Part shown: positions 1 through 8,123 of the stretch, in pieces | Position numbering within the stretch: the stretch's first letter is position 1 | Layout: each line of letters starts with the position of its first letter | NCBI GenBank assembly: GCA_003165615.1 | Contig: PLWR01000546.1 | Coordinates: 11,411 to 24,788, forward strand | Direction: 5' to 3' | DNA length: 13,378 nucleotides | From: Acidobacteriota bacterium | GTDB lineage: Bacteria > Acidobacteriota > Terriglobia > UBA7540 | Position numbers and translations under genes: made by a program | Notes under the pieces: generated by a model | Database searches by the model: none | Told to the model about the DNA's origin: nothing | The model's input: the letters and a program-made list of their open reading frames with translations, nothing else

Positions 1-1127
1 GTGACGGCCAGCGCAATGGCCAGCGCTATGGTGGCGACGATCGCCGTCAGAACCCGCCCCACAATCACCAGCTCCTTCTGAGAGGCTTTCGGTCGGATCA
101 GCCGTTGATGGACGTCTACGGTCAGCACGGCCGCGACTACGTTATAGCCTGACGAAAGCACCGACATCGTTGCGGCAAAAAGCGCCGCGATGATCAAGCC
201 CAGCATGCCGGGCGGCAGCAAGGCAGAGCATACCCGGGCGTAAACGGTTTGTGGATCCGAGATTCTCATCTGCACAAAAGTGCGGGCGAACATGCCGGTG
301 AAAATCCAGGCGGGAGGCAACAGGAGAAAGAGCAGGCTCGCCAGCCAACCGACTCCACGGCATTCGCGGTCATTTCGGGCCGAATAAAACTTCTGAATCA
401 GTGACCAGTTTCCTGCCACCGACAGCGTAGTGAGCACCAGGAAGGCGCCCACATAAGTCCAGTTAAAAGGGGGATGCACGGGGCGGAAGAAATCCGCGGG
501 GACCGCGGCCACAAACCGGTGCCAGCCGCCGGCGGCGTGGAGAGTGAGAGGGACCAGCAGAAGGATTCCCGTTGTGACCAGAACGAATTGGACAAAATCG
601 GTTATGACGACCGCCCAAAGGCCACCCAGCACCGTGTAAACCAAAGTGATGATGCCGGCGGCGATCATGGCCACCGAAGGTGAAATGCTCATGCCTGCGG
701 AAACAAAGATTCCAATCGCCACAATCTTCAGGCCTTCGTCGATCACCTTCAGGGGAATGCCTGACCACACAAAGACTTGGCGGACCGCCAGTGAAAATCT
801 CGTTTCCAGAAACTCGACCGGCGTCAGCACGCCGGCGCGACGCCAGCGGCGGGCGAAAAGCCAGGTGGTGAGGAGGGTCGCCGGCAAGCTGGTCCAATAA
901 AGCGTAAGGGCCACAAGCCCGTATTGATACCCGAGACCGGCATACACCACGATCGAGAGCGCGCTCACGGAGGCCATGAAGAAGGAAACGCCACCCAGCC
1001 ACCATGACAATTGCTTCCCACCCGCGAAATACATATCCAGCGATTTCATCTGGCGCGAATAAACCAACCCAATCGCGATCATGGTGGCGAAGTAAGCGAT
1101 CAGGATGGCGAAGTCAGCCCCGCGCAT
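1..1127 (-). CDS. Sodium:solute symporter (SSS family), 3' end cut by window edge
   Basis: This is an inner-membrane, sodium-coupled symporter of the SSS (SLC5-like) family, which imports sugars, sugar acids, amino acids or similar small solutes. I translated 375 residues from ATG 1127; the reading frame is still open at base 1, so the C-terminal part is missing. The protein is a series of hydrophobic segments. The family hallmark GGLWAVVITDFVQF lies at residues 168-181, and LFAATMSVLSSGYN (316-329) matches the helix whose Ser/Thr residues form the Na2 sodium site. The start overlaps the oxidoreductase stop by 14 nt, with a GGAG about 8 nt upstream, so translation is probably coupled. As the last visible gene of the operon, it is the likely inner-membrane importer for the product made by the upstream enzymes. 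The family is clear; the substrate cannot be told from sequence. Confidence 0.9.
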   Translation of the reverse strand, partial: MRGADFAILIAYFATMIAIGLVYSRQMKSLDMYFAGGKQLSWWLGGVSFFMASVSALSIVVYAGLGYQYGLVALTLYWTSLPATLLTTWLFARRWRRAGVLTPVEFLETRFSLAVRQVFVWSGIPLKVIDEGLKIVAIGIFVSAGMSISPSVAMIAAGIITLVYTVLGGLWAVVITDFVQFVLVTTGILLLVPLTLHAAGGWHRFVAAVPADFFRPVHPPFNWTYVGAFLVLTTLSVAGNWSLIQKFYSARNDRECRGVGWLASLLFLLLPPAWIFTGMFARTFVQMRISDPQTVYARVCSALLPPGMLGLIIAALFAATMSVLSSGYNVVAAVLTVDVHQRLIRPKASQKELVIVGRVLTAIVATIALAIALAV

Positions 1128-2172
1128 AACGCGCTCCAATCTCAGGGGGTGGCGGGAGAACTGTTTCTGTCCCACCGGTTTCCAGAGAGCGATGGATCGC
1201 CTCGAGCACCGCAGTCACCTGCCGGCCGTCCGCCCCCGTGACGTGAGGCTCGGTTCCTTCGCGGACGGCAAATAGGAAGTCCTCGAGGCAAGCCGGAAAC
1301 GCGCCTCGCATACGTCCGAAGATTTCCGTATTTAAGAATAGTTTTGGATAGGAAAACTTCTCCGCGGTGCTGATCTCCATGGATTCGCATTTTCGGTCCA
1401 AATGGATGTGACCGGCGGTCCCGATGACCTCCATGAAGGAATCGACCATAGAGGGAAAAGTGTTCGGGTAGACCCAGGCTGATTCAAATGTGATGAACGC
1501 TCCGGAAGCAAACTTCACTTGCGCCTGGATAATGTCGTAAGTCGGAATTCCTTTCGCGGCCAGGACTTCCTTGCGGCCCCAGGCTCTCACCTCCACGGGT
1601 TCGGAAGCGAGCCACCATCGCATCAAGTCGATATCGTGGGAGGAGAGGAACCATGCGGACGTGGTTTCGCCAGCCCAGGCGATGTACTCGCTGGGCACAA
1701 AGATGGTGTCGTTTTTGCGGGCGTACCCCGCGAGGGGCGCCCCGATCTGACCCGATTCAATGGATATTTTGGTCTGGTAATATGGCCCCAGCCAGCGGTG
1801 GTTGAAGGCGACCTGGATGGTCTTGCCCACGCGCTTGGATATGCGAATCAACTCGTCGGCCTCAGCCGTGCTGGTGGTGAAAGGTTTTTCCACCAGCGCG
1901 TGTCTGCCCGACTCCAGAACAGCGCGTGCAGGCTCAAAATGATACTTGTCGGGCGTGGCCACCACCACGGCATCCAGATCCTTGCGCTCCAGCATTTGCC
2001 GGTAGTCCATATATCCGTGGACCACTCCGTAAAGCGAGCGGATGTTGTCGATCTGATCCTGGCGCAGCGCGCTGACAGCAACGACTTCAGCGAGCGGATG
2101 CGCCGAATAGATTTTTGCGTAAGAACTCCCCATGATTCCGAGACCGATTATGCCGATTCGCGTGCGTTCCAT
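1114..2172 (-). CDS. Gfo/Idh/MocA-family NAD(P)-dependent oxidoreductase
   Basis: This is a cytoplasmic dehydrogenase of the Gfo/Idh/MocA family, whose members oxidise or reduce sugars, inositols, sugar acids or their amino derivatives with NAD(P). The N-terminal Rossmann fold carries IGIIGLGIMG (residues 6-15). The family EKP motif is at 95-97 (VEKPFTT), where the lysine acts in catalysis. The substrate domain contains SSHDIDLMRWW (177-187), whose histidine and aspartate occupy the usual active-site position. At 352 residues it is the normal family length. A GTG at 2178 lies in the same frame, but a GGGGG run sits about 6 nt before ATG 2172 and would touch the GTG, so I chose 2172. It lies 50 nt after the intact amidohydrolase and overlaps the symporter start. 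In the same pathway, a sugar-to-lactone or cyclitol-to-inosose oxidation is plausible, but the substrate is unknown. Confidence 0.9.
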   Translation of the reverse strand: MERTRIGIIGLGIMGSSYAKIYSAHPLAEVVAVSALRQDQIDNIRSLYGVVHGYMDYRQMLERKDLDAVVVATPDKYHFEPARAVLESGRHALVEKPFTTSTAEADELIRISKRVGKTIQVAFNHRWLGPYYQTKISIESGQIGAPLAGYARKNDTIFVPSEYIAWAGETTSAWFLSSHDIDLMRWWLASEPVEVRAWGRKEVLAAKGIPTYDIIQAQVKFASGAFITFESAWVYPNTFPSMVDSFMEVIGTAGHIHLDRKCESMEISTAEKFSYPKLFLNTEIFGRMRGAFPACLEDFLFAVREGTEPHVTGADGRQVTAVLEAIHRSLETGGTETVLPPPPEIGARYARG

Positions 2173-2204
2173 AACCACCCCCTAGGATTCCATCTTCCTT
2201 ACGT

Positions 2205-2222
2205 GGGGAGAACCTTCTCCTC
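2205..2222 (-). other. Small hairpin in the only real gap of the operon
   Basis: Bases 2207-2211 (GGAGA) and 2216-2220 (TCTCC) pair around a 4-nt loop. The stem can extend by one wobble and one G-C pair to 2205/2222. It starts immediately after the TAA stop of the intact amidohydrolase and lies about 30 nt before the oxidoreductase start. No T-tract follows on the minus strand, so it is not a convincing terminator. It could be an RNA-processing or stability element, or chance. Confidence 0.25.
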
Positions 2223-2993
2223 TTAGTCGCAACCTTCTTCGAGTAGGCGGAGGAAATTCTTCCCTAAAATCTGTTCCTTTTCTGCGTCGGAAATCCTGGC
2301 TGACAGGATTCGCCCAAGCGCCATGGCGGCTTCCAGGTAAGGCATATCCGATCCAAAAAGCACCCGCCCAGCACCAATGCCAGCCACCGCGCGCTCGATA
2401 ATCGTGCGGTGGCTTTGCGAGCCAGTAATGTCAAGAAAGGTGTTGGGAGCCGCATTAGCGACTTCGAGGGATTGCTCATATCCGCGCCAAGTCACTCCCG
2501 AGTGCCCCAGCAGAATCCTGGCTTGAGGGAATTCCCGAGCAATGGGGCCAAGCAGCAGCGGGCCGCAATTGGCGTCAGACTCCCACGTGTGCACGAGCAC
2601 CACTGCATGCGTCTGGTTGGCATAGTCCCAGACGGTCCGGTATTTGGGACCATTCACCGGATATTTGTGCAGGTCGGGGTGAAGCTTGATGAGCGGTGGC
2701 CGATGGAAGTAACTCCAGCGGTCCAGCTCGCGCAGAGCCTCCCCTTCAAGATTGGGGTTGACAGTGACGTAGCCGCAAAAGCGCGCGGGGTATTGCCTCA
2801 CGGCTATTGCGACTTCGGCGTTCCCGCGTGGGCAGTCACTGTAGCAGGCCAGCGTCGAGGTGATGGCGAGTACTTCGACGTTTAGGATATCCATCACCTG
2901 TATCATTTCTTCTGCACTGTGTTTGACCGAGGGGAAGTCCGGGTGTGCGCCGAGGTGTCCATGGCAGTCATAAATGGGGACCGGAGATTTCAT
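2223..2993 (-). CDS. Amidohydrolase-fold metal-dependent hydrolase with intact metal site
   Basis: This is a cytoplasmic TIM-barrel hydrolase of the amidohydrolase-2 type, a group that includes sugar-acid lactonases and aromatic-acid hydrolases/decarboxylases. The metal and catalytic positions are present in order: DCHGH (D9, H11, H13) after strand 1, IKLHPDLHKYP (K103, H105), VLVHTWE with H135, LLGHSG with H164, and FGSDMPY with D216. At 256 residues it is compact, somewhat shorter than the usual 280-330. No signal peptide is seen. Its ATG overlaps the TGA of the preceding gene as ATGA (2990-2993), a strong sign of translational coupling to its degenerate homologue. The neighbouring sugar dehydrogenase makes a lactonase role attractive, but that is inference; the exact reaction is unknown. 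Confidence 0.85.
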   Translation of the reverse strand: MKSPVPIYDCHGHLGAHPDFPSVKHSAEEMIQVMDILNVEVLAITSTLACYSDCPRGNAEVAIAVRQYPARFCGYVTVNPNLEGEALRELDRWSYFHRPPLIKLHPDLHKYPVNGPKYRTVWDYANQTHAVVLVHTWESDANCGPLLLGPIAREFPQARILLGHSGVTWRGYEQSLEVANAAPNTFLDITGSQSHRTIIERAVAGIGAGRVLFGSDMPYLEAAMALGRILSARISDAEKEQILGKNFLRLLEEGCD

Positions 2994-3754
2994 ACGCTGG
3001 CCCTCCGGAGGAGCTGACGCAGTGTCCCGCCGGCAATGGCAAGCTTTGCCTCGTCCGAGATTCGAGCACTCGCCAAAACTGCGAGTGCCGCCCCAGGCGT
3101 GTAAAGCGGCAACCGGCTTCCGAAGACCAATTGCGTGGCGCCGAACCGATCGACAAAGCTTTCAAGCTGCCGGTGTGCCAGGTAGGTGGATGTGTCAATG
3201 TACAAATTCGAGTGGCGTTGCAGGAGAGGGAAGAGGTAGCGGTCAGCCCGGTACCCTGTTTCCAGCAGCAAAACCGGAAGCCGGGGAAACTTTTCCAGCA
3301 GAGAGGCGAGTGAATCCCACTCAATGTCTTCTCTCGTAATTGTCATCAGGATGGAGCACTCCTGAAGCCGCTCGTAAAGCTCTCCACAACACCAAGGGGC
3401 CGAGGAGAAGTTGTGTTTATTCGCTCCGAAAGAGAGGCGAACCGCCGCGGGCCGGAGAGCCCAAAGTCTCTCGATGAATTCCGGGTCCGGCAGGGCCGCC
3501 CACGCTGGAACCATCCGCGGGTGAAGGTCACGCGCCAGGGCTCGATTGCCCTCCTCCGCGTCATACTCCTCCGCCGTGAAGTGTGAAACCAATGCCTCCT
3601 TGATCCCAAACCGATCCATCTCCGCCAGGAGACGGTCGGTTTCGAGCGCGAGGTCTCCATGCACCCTGGAAGGGCCCACCCGCACGTTCGCGTCAAATAA
3701 GTCCCAAGCAGAAACTTCGCTGAAAGCGGGCTCAGTAGCTGATTCTGACAACAT
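2990..3754 (-). CDS. Degenerate amidohydrolase-fold protein lacking metal ligands
   Basis: This 254-residue protein aligns along its length with the next gene (for example SARISDAEK there and SARISDEAK here near the C-terminus, and FGSDMPY versus FGSRLPL), so it shares the amidohydrolase-2 TIM-barrel fold. Every expected metal ligand is changed: the DxHxH site reads DANVR (21-25), the strand with H135 reads ILMTIT (135-140), LLGHSG reads LLLETG (162-167), and the catalytic Asp is Arg214. It is therefore unlikely to be a metal-dependent hydrolase and may instead be a structural or regulatory partner of the intact copy. The start ATG has an excellent ribosome site, AAAGGAG, 4 nt upstream, and overlaps the end of the heparinase-like gene by 23 nt. 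Its stop forms an ATGA overlap with the intact copy. The open frame and strong ribosome site argue against a decaying pseudogene. Confidence 0.8.
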   Translation of the reverse strand: MLSESATEPAFSEVSAWDLFDANVRVGPSRVHGDLALETDRLLAEMDRFGIKEALVSHFTAEEYDAEEGNRALARDLHPRMVPAWAALPDPEFIERLWALRPAAVRLSFGANKHNFSSAPWCCGELYERLQECSILMTITREDIEWDSLASLLEKFPRLPVLLLETGYRADRYLFPLLQRHSNLYIDTSTYLAHRQLESFVDRFGATQLVFGSRLPLYTPGAALAVLASARISDEAKLAIAGGTLRQLLRRASV

Positions 3755-6700
3755 GCTCTCCTTTCGCGAGATGCGCGAGAGAGATGAATCCTTGCCTGAC
3801 GATTGGAGTGGCGCGGGCTTGATCCACCATTACTTCAACGGGCTCCTGTTCCGGATGAATCTTCAAATCCGTTTCACTGGCGCAGACCACATGGAAATCA
3901 TCGACAGAGGGGTTCTTATCCAACACCAGGTCGACCGCAGGGTTGGCGGACATCATTAACTGTGGGCCGCGGCGTAAGGAGCGCACCTGAGCGGCAAAAA
4001 ATTCCTCGATGCTGTCCCTCTCGTTCACCACCAGGGTGCTGCCGTCAGCAGAAATTCCCCCCGCCATCAACGGTCCGGCGTTGCGGCGGAATAAAGCGGT
4101 TGTCGAACCGCGCGCGTTTCGGACCCTGAATCCGTCCGCAGACGTGGTTCGAAGCGGTAAGAGCGGCGCCGCTTCTTCAGAGGCTTTTTGGAAATGCATG
4201 GCGACCAGAAAGTCACCTTCCTTCTCGCGCGGTGAATCCAGTCGAAAAGCCTCGCGCGGCTCGACCGGAATTCGATCGAAGTCACGATAAGCGATGGTGG
4301 GGACCGGCTGCGGTTGCAGTTTCCAATGGGTATTCTCCCCTGTTGCGGTGATTACTGCAAATGCGGCTTTGCCTTGGATCAGTGCCTGAGCGGCATCGGT
4401 GTTAGTCTGGGCCCCTGGCGGAATATGCACGAACCATGAATAAGCATGAGGGACCGCGGCTTCAATGTGGTCGTGGACGATGAGGATGTCGGGCTTTATA
4501 AAGACATACTCGCGAGTCAGGCGCTGGATCTGGCTTGCGTCTCCATAAGCGGGAGCGAGGTTAGCAGTAAGGTAATCGATGCCCGGGGAGAAGACGTGTC
4601 GCTCAGATTTCGCGAAATTCTGAAACGCCGGCCAGTATCGGCCGTCGTAATCTTCCTGGCTGAAGGGATCGTCGTCGACGACCACGGTATTGTGTGCCGG
4701 CGCCTGCGAAAAGTAAGCCGCGTAGTAAGGGTCCCTGTAGTAATCTGCATAACCCGCCTCGGCCACCAATTCCTCGCCATAAGCTGCCACACGAAAACTC
4801 CCCTGGTCATGGTGCTCGTGATTGAACCAGGGGCCAACCCGCAGGGAAATCACCGTATCTTGGGGCAGCCAGCCGCTGCGCATGACGGCGCTGCCGCGCG
4901 CGGAAAAGATCCGTGAAAGCGGCGGTTCCGGCGTCACCTTCGATGGATGTGTGCAGCAGACAAGGTCCAGAAGGCCCGGAGCATGTTCGAGTGCTCGCCC
5001 CGTATCATGCAACTTCGAGAGTCCCATCAAAGTTCGGTCAGCCGCTGTTTCGTAGAACATTTGCAGAGCTGGATCGCCGGCGTATTCGGCGCCCCATGCG
5101 TACCCCGAGTGAGCCCTGAGCTCCGAGTCGAAGTCTCCGGTATCGAGCACCAAGTCTGGGCGAACCTGGGCGTAGCGCAGCCACCAAAAGCTCTCCATCA
5201 TCTTCTCGAGGCTGCGGGGGCGAATGTCCAGGGCGTGCAGCCCGGCCATTCCCCACGACATCCCTTCCATAGCGAAGTTTTCATAGCCTGCAGGCTCAGC
5301 CTCGCTGCCGTCGCCGGGGAACAGCCCCTCCAGCAACCCTTCATAGGCTACGACAAGTTCGGCCAAAGCCGGCCCGAACCTGGGCGTCCAATCAGGGACG
5401 TCGCCATACAGCGCCACGCAGGCCGCAATAGCCCCCCCCACCGACTGGGCCTCGTGATTGCTGGCGGCGATGGGCAGCCGATCGCACAAGAAGTAGTCGT
5501 CTAAGGTGGGGCGAATTGAAAGTTTCCACAATGCCTCGGCAATCGTCGATTTTTCTTCCGACGATAGCTCATCCGCAATCAGGTCATAGCCGAATGCCAC
5601 CTTTTGCGTGAACACCCCGACTTCATAATAGGTGTGGATCCCTTTCGCAGGGAACCACGCCGGCGTCCAAGTGGACCAAGCGGAAACAGTCAGCAGCGCG
5701 CGCCGGGCAGCCTCCAGTGCCTGCCGGTCACCGCTGATGCGAAAATCAAGGGCGTTAAACGAGATAGCGTTGCCATAACTTTCCATCAAGGCAAAGTATT
5801 CGGGGAGACCCGGATGCACGGAGGCGACGGAAAGCAGCTCGATGCTCTGGCCCGCCTTGGGATTGTATGCGAGGGAGTTCCGCAGCTCGCTCGCACGCCG
5901 GTGCGCGATGGCCAGCAATTCGTTCGAGTAGGATTGCGACCGCAATTGTTCCAGGCGCTCGGGGGTGAGGAGAACACGAGGATGCACGGGAACCTTGCCT
6001 AACACCAGGAAGCGAAATTCCGAACTTCCCGGGCGGCTGGTGATTTCAACCTTGTAAAGGCCGGGCTTGTCCGGAGCGGCAATCTGCGTACCCCGGGATC
6101 CCCCTGCCGGAACGTTCGCGGTGCGTACCAGCCCCCCCACGTCATCATAAACGGCTATTCGCGCCGCAGCGCCGGACCCCAGTTCGACCTTCAATGGGTT
6201 ACCAGCCGCTACCACTTCTTGCGCCACGGCAATATCGTCAACCAATGAACGGTCCATCTTAGGCGCACGAATAAGGATGCGCGACGGTCTCTCGGCTTGA
6301 ATTTCCAGTGCGCGGAGAATCAGCCGACTGTGGGATCCTAACGGAGGCGCGGCAACTTCGGCCTCAAGAACGATGACTTCGACGTCAACGCCGGCGGCTG
6401 GGATTTCCAATTGGCGGCCATACACCTCTGCGTCATGGGCGCCGGGCTGGAAGGAAAGCGAACGGTTGTAACGTCGCCCATCCACAACCCCAAGGGTGAA
6501 ATGCAATCCCATGATTTTCGCGCACGTCTCGAGGTTGTAAACGATTCGAAATGAGGAAGAGGGGGTGACATGGAACATCATCGGCCGCGCCATGCCTACA
6601 CGCAGGAGCCGTTCGCCGTGGGAGGTCGCGTCGCGAACCAGCGCCGGTGAGCCGGCCACTTGCGCAATATAAATCGTAGGGTCATAGCCCACATCCTGGG

Positions 6701-6878
6701 ACAGCGGGAAGCTCATCCACCCGGGGTCACCCTGACTCATATCTTCGCGGAAGGTCCAGCGCGTGAAATCATTTGCGGGTTGGAGGCCGCCTTGCGGTGA
6801 GGATCGAGCATGAGCCTCCGCACACACGGCGGCGGATAGAGCAAGGATGGCGATGGCAAGTTGCTTTTGGTGCATCAT
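3732..6878 (-). CDS. Secreted heparinase II/III-like polysaccharide lyase
   Basis: This is a 1,048-residue exported protein of the heparinase II/III group, whose members cleave uronic-acid-containing glycans by beta-elimination. Residues 1-25 form a signal peptide (hydrophobic LAIAILALSAAV, then EAHARS). Residues 35-200 look like an extra beta-rich domain, and about 225-293 resemble an Ig-like module. The region 297-570 is the alpha-barrel part, beginning HPRVLLTPERLEQLR. N474-H475 and Y532 are 57 residues apart, like His202/Tyr257 of Pedobacter heparinase II. The beta-sandwich part (about 658-1000) holds NHEHHDQGSF (686-695) and H729-N730, expected around the metal and active site. The usual metal-site Asp appears to be Glu707. 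At over 1,000 residues it is longer than typical 650-770-residue members. Its ATG overlaps the aminotransferase TGA by 4 nt, with no strong ribosome site, implying coupling. The family is well supported; activity and substrate are not. Confidence 0.85.
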   Translation of the reverse strand: MMHQKQLAIAILALSAAVCAEAHARSSPQGGLQPANDFTRWTFREDMSQGDPGWMSFPLSQDVGYDPTIYIAQVAGSPALVRDATSHGERLLRVGMARPMMFHVTPSSSFRIVYNLETCAKIMGLHFTLGVVDGRRYNRSLSFQPGAHDAEVYGRQLEIPAAGVDVEVIVLEAEVAAPPLGSHSRLILRALEIQAERPSRILIRAPKMDRSLVDDIAVAQEVVAAGNPLKVELGSGAAARIAVYDDVGGLVRTANVPAGGSRGTQIAAPDKPGLYKVEITSRPGSSEFRFLVLGKVPVHPRVLLTPERLEQLRSQSYSNELLAIAHRRASELRNSLAYNPKAGQSIELLSVASVHPGLPEYFALMESYGNAISFNALDFRISGDRQALEAARRALLTVSAWSTWTPAWFPAKGIHTYYEVGVFTQKVAFGYDLIADELSSEEKSTIAEALWKLSIRPTLDDYFLCDRLPIAASNHEAQSVGGAIAACVALYGDVPDWTPRFGPALAELVVAYEGLLEGLFPGDGSEAEPAGYENFAMEGMSWGMAGLHALDIRPRSLEKMMESFWWLRYAQVRPDLVLDTGDFDSELRAHSGYAWGAEYAGDPALQMFYETAADRTLMGLSKLHDTGRALEHAPGLLDLVCCTHPSKVTPEPPLSRIFSARGSAVMRSGWLPQDTVISLRVGPWFNHEHHDQGSFRVAAYGEELVAEAGYADYYRDPYYAAYFSQAPAHNTVVVDDDPFSQEDYDGRYWPAFQNFAKSERHVFSPGIDYLTANLAPAYGDASQIQRLTREYVFIKPDILIVHDHIEAAVPHAYSWFVHIPPGAQTNTDAAQALIQGKAAFAVITATGENTHWKLQPQPVPTIAYRDFDRIPVEPREAFRLDSPREKEGDFLVAMHFQKASEEAAPLLPLRTTSADGFRVRNARGSTTALFRRNAGPLMAGGISADGSTLVVNERDSIEEFFAAQVRSLRRGPQLMMSANPAVDLVLDKNPSVDDFHVVCASETDLKIHPEQEPVEVMVDQARATPIVRQGFISLAHLAKGEHVVRISY

Positions 6879-8122
6879 GGCCGCGTTGCCAGAGAGCTCT
6901 CCTGAAGCTGCAAGAGGGAACCCGCTCGTTGCTGGACTTTCTCGAAGGCAGCGATAACGTCGTCAACATCTTGATGGGTCCCCAGAAACATATAGTGTTC
7001 GAGCCAGATGCCGTCCTTGCAAATCCGCTCGCTCTCGGGAAGAAACAGAGACTGGTAATCCTGCGGGGCGCTCCACTTTCCGCAGCCGCAGGGGGGAAGT
7101 GACCGGAAGAGCGAATTGCGATATAGAGGGTAAGGGTAGGTTGGCTGGGCTGGAATTCCTTCAGCCTGCAAGGCGCGCAGGAACACATCGCGCGACGCCC
7201 CGGCGAATGCGGCTGGATCATAGCGTAAGGTGACGAGGTAGTGGGTATGGTTGCTCACTCGCGGGTCGTCCGGGGAGAGCGTGAGACCGCAGAAGGTTTG
7301 CATCCGCTCGCGAAAGTACCGCGTGTTTTCCCCGCGCACGCAGTTCTGGTGCGGCAGCTTTTCCAGTTGCGCGCAGAGCAAGCCAGCCTGGAATCCCGTC
7401 AGGCGGTAGTTGGTGCCCAGGGTAAAGTGCTCGTACCAGCCGCCACCATGGCGCCGGCCAAGGTTGCAGAAGCCCCAGATCTTTTCGGCGAGCGAGTCCG
7501 AATTAGTGACGATCGCGCCTCCCTCGCCAGCCGTCACCAGTTTGAATGCCTGGAAGCTGAACGTCGCTGCAACGCCAAAATTGCCCACGGGGATGCCTCG
7601 CCAAGATGCTCCGTGGGCATGGGCAGCGTCCTCAATGATCGCTAACCCATGTTGCTTGGCGATGGCGCCCAAGCCATCGACATCCGCAGGATGTCCGCCG
7701 AAGTGAACAGGGATGATAGCCCGTGTGCGTGGGGAAACGGCTTGTTCGACGGCTTCCGGCGAAAGATTAAGGGTGTTGGGATCGATATCGGCGAAAACCG
7801 GGACTCCGTGGCGCGACAATACCGCCGTGGCCGTGGAGATAAAAGTGATGGGTGGAACGATCACTTCATCTCCACACTGGATGCCAGCAGCGGCCAATGA
7901 GGCTTCCAATGCGACCGTCCCATTAGCGCAAGCGATGGCGTGCTTGACCCCATGGAGGCGGGCGAAGGTCGACTCAAACTCCTTCACCTTCTCATTGTAA
8001 CCACCCCAGGAACAACTGCGAAGAACTTCCAGAAGTGACTTCTCCTCTTCTTTTCCGTAAGTCGGCCATGCGCTGAACGGCTTCTGTCGTATGGGTTGTC
8101 CGCCGAAAAGAGCTAGGTCCAT
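6875..8122 (-). CDS. DegT/DnrJ/EryC1-family PLP-dependent aminotransferase
   Basis: This is a cytoplasmic pyridoxal-phosphate enzyme of the sugar aminotransferase / 3-amino-5-hydroxybenzoate (AHBA) synthase family. Members transfer an amino group to keto-sugars or keto-cyclitols, or run the reaction in reverse. Landmarks are NGTVALEASLAA (67-78, cofactor phosphate region), DEVIVPPITF (85-94), IIEDAAHAHGA with D165 contacting the pyridine nitrogen, and SFQAFKLVTAGEGG (189-202) with Schiff-base lysine K194. The length, 415 residues, is normal for the family. It starts 1 nt after the IclR stop, with GGGGAGGAG 10 or so nt upstream, and its stop overlaps the heparinase-like start as ATGA. The family usually serves biosynthesis of antibiotics or surface sugars. 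Here it sits in an operon with a lyase, a transporter and a dehydrogenase, so a catabolic role on an aminosugar or aminocyclitol is possible but inferred. Confidence 0.9.
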   Translation of the reverse strand: MDLALFGGQPIRQKPFSAWPTYGKEEEKSLLEVLRSCSWGGYNEKVKEFESTFARLHGVKHAIACANGTVALEASLAAAGIQCGDEVIVPPITFISTATAVLSRHGVPVFADIDPNTLNLSPEAVEQAVSPRTRAIIPVHFGGHPADVDGLGAIAKQHGLAIIEDAAHAHGASWRGIPVGNFGVAATFSFQAFKLVTAGEGGAIVTNSDSLAEKIWGFCNLGRRHGGGWYEHFTLGTNYRLTGFQAGLLCAQLEKLPHQNCVRGENTRYFRERMQTFCGLTLSPDDPRVSNHTHYLVTLRYDPAAFAGASRDVFLRALQAEGIPAQPTYPYPLYRNSLFRSLPPCGCGKWSAPQDYQSLFLPESERICKDGIWLEHYMFLGTHQDVDDVIAAFEKVQQRAGSLLQLQESSLATRP

Positions 8123-8123
8123 G

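Noticed and set aside
463..1005. Minus-strand 180-codon frame within the symporter
   Set aside because: It is a different frame of the same strand as a clear SSS transporter and is Arg/His/Pro-rich, typical of out-of-frame translation.
1519..2226. Plus-strand 235-codon frame opposite the oxidoreductase
   Set aside because: It is fully antisense to a gene with clear family motifs and has no protein family features of its own; it is a shadow of high-GC coding sequence.
2990..3754. Degenerate amidohydrolase as a pseudogene
   Set aside because: The frame is complete, the ribosome site is strong and the overlaps with both neighbours are preserved. Loss of only the catalytic residues suggests retained function rather than decay.
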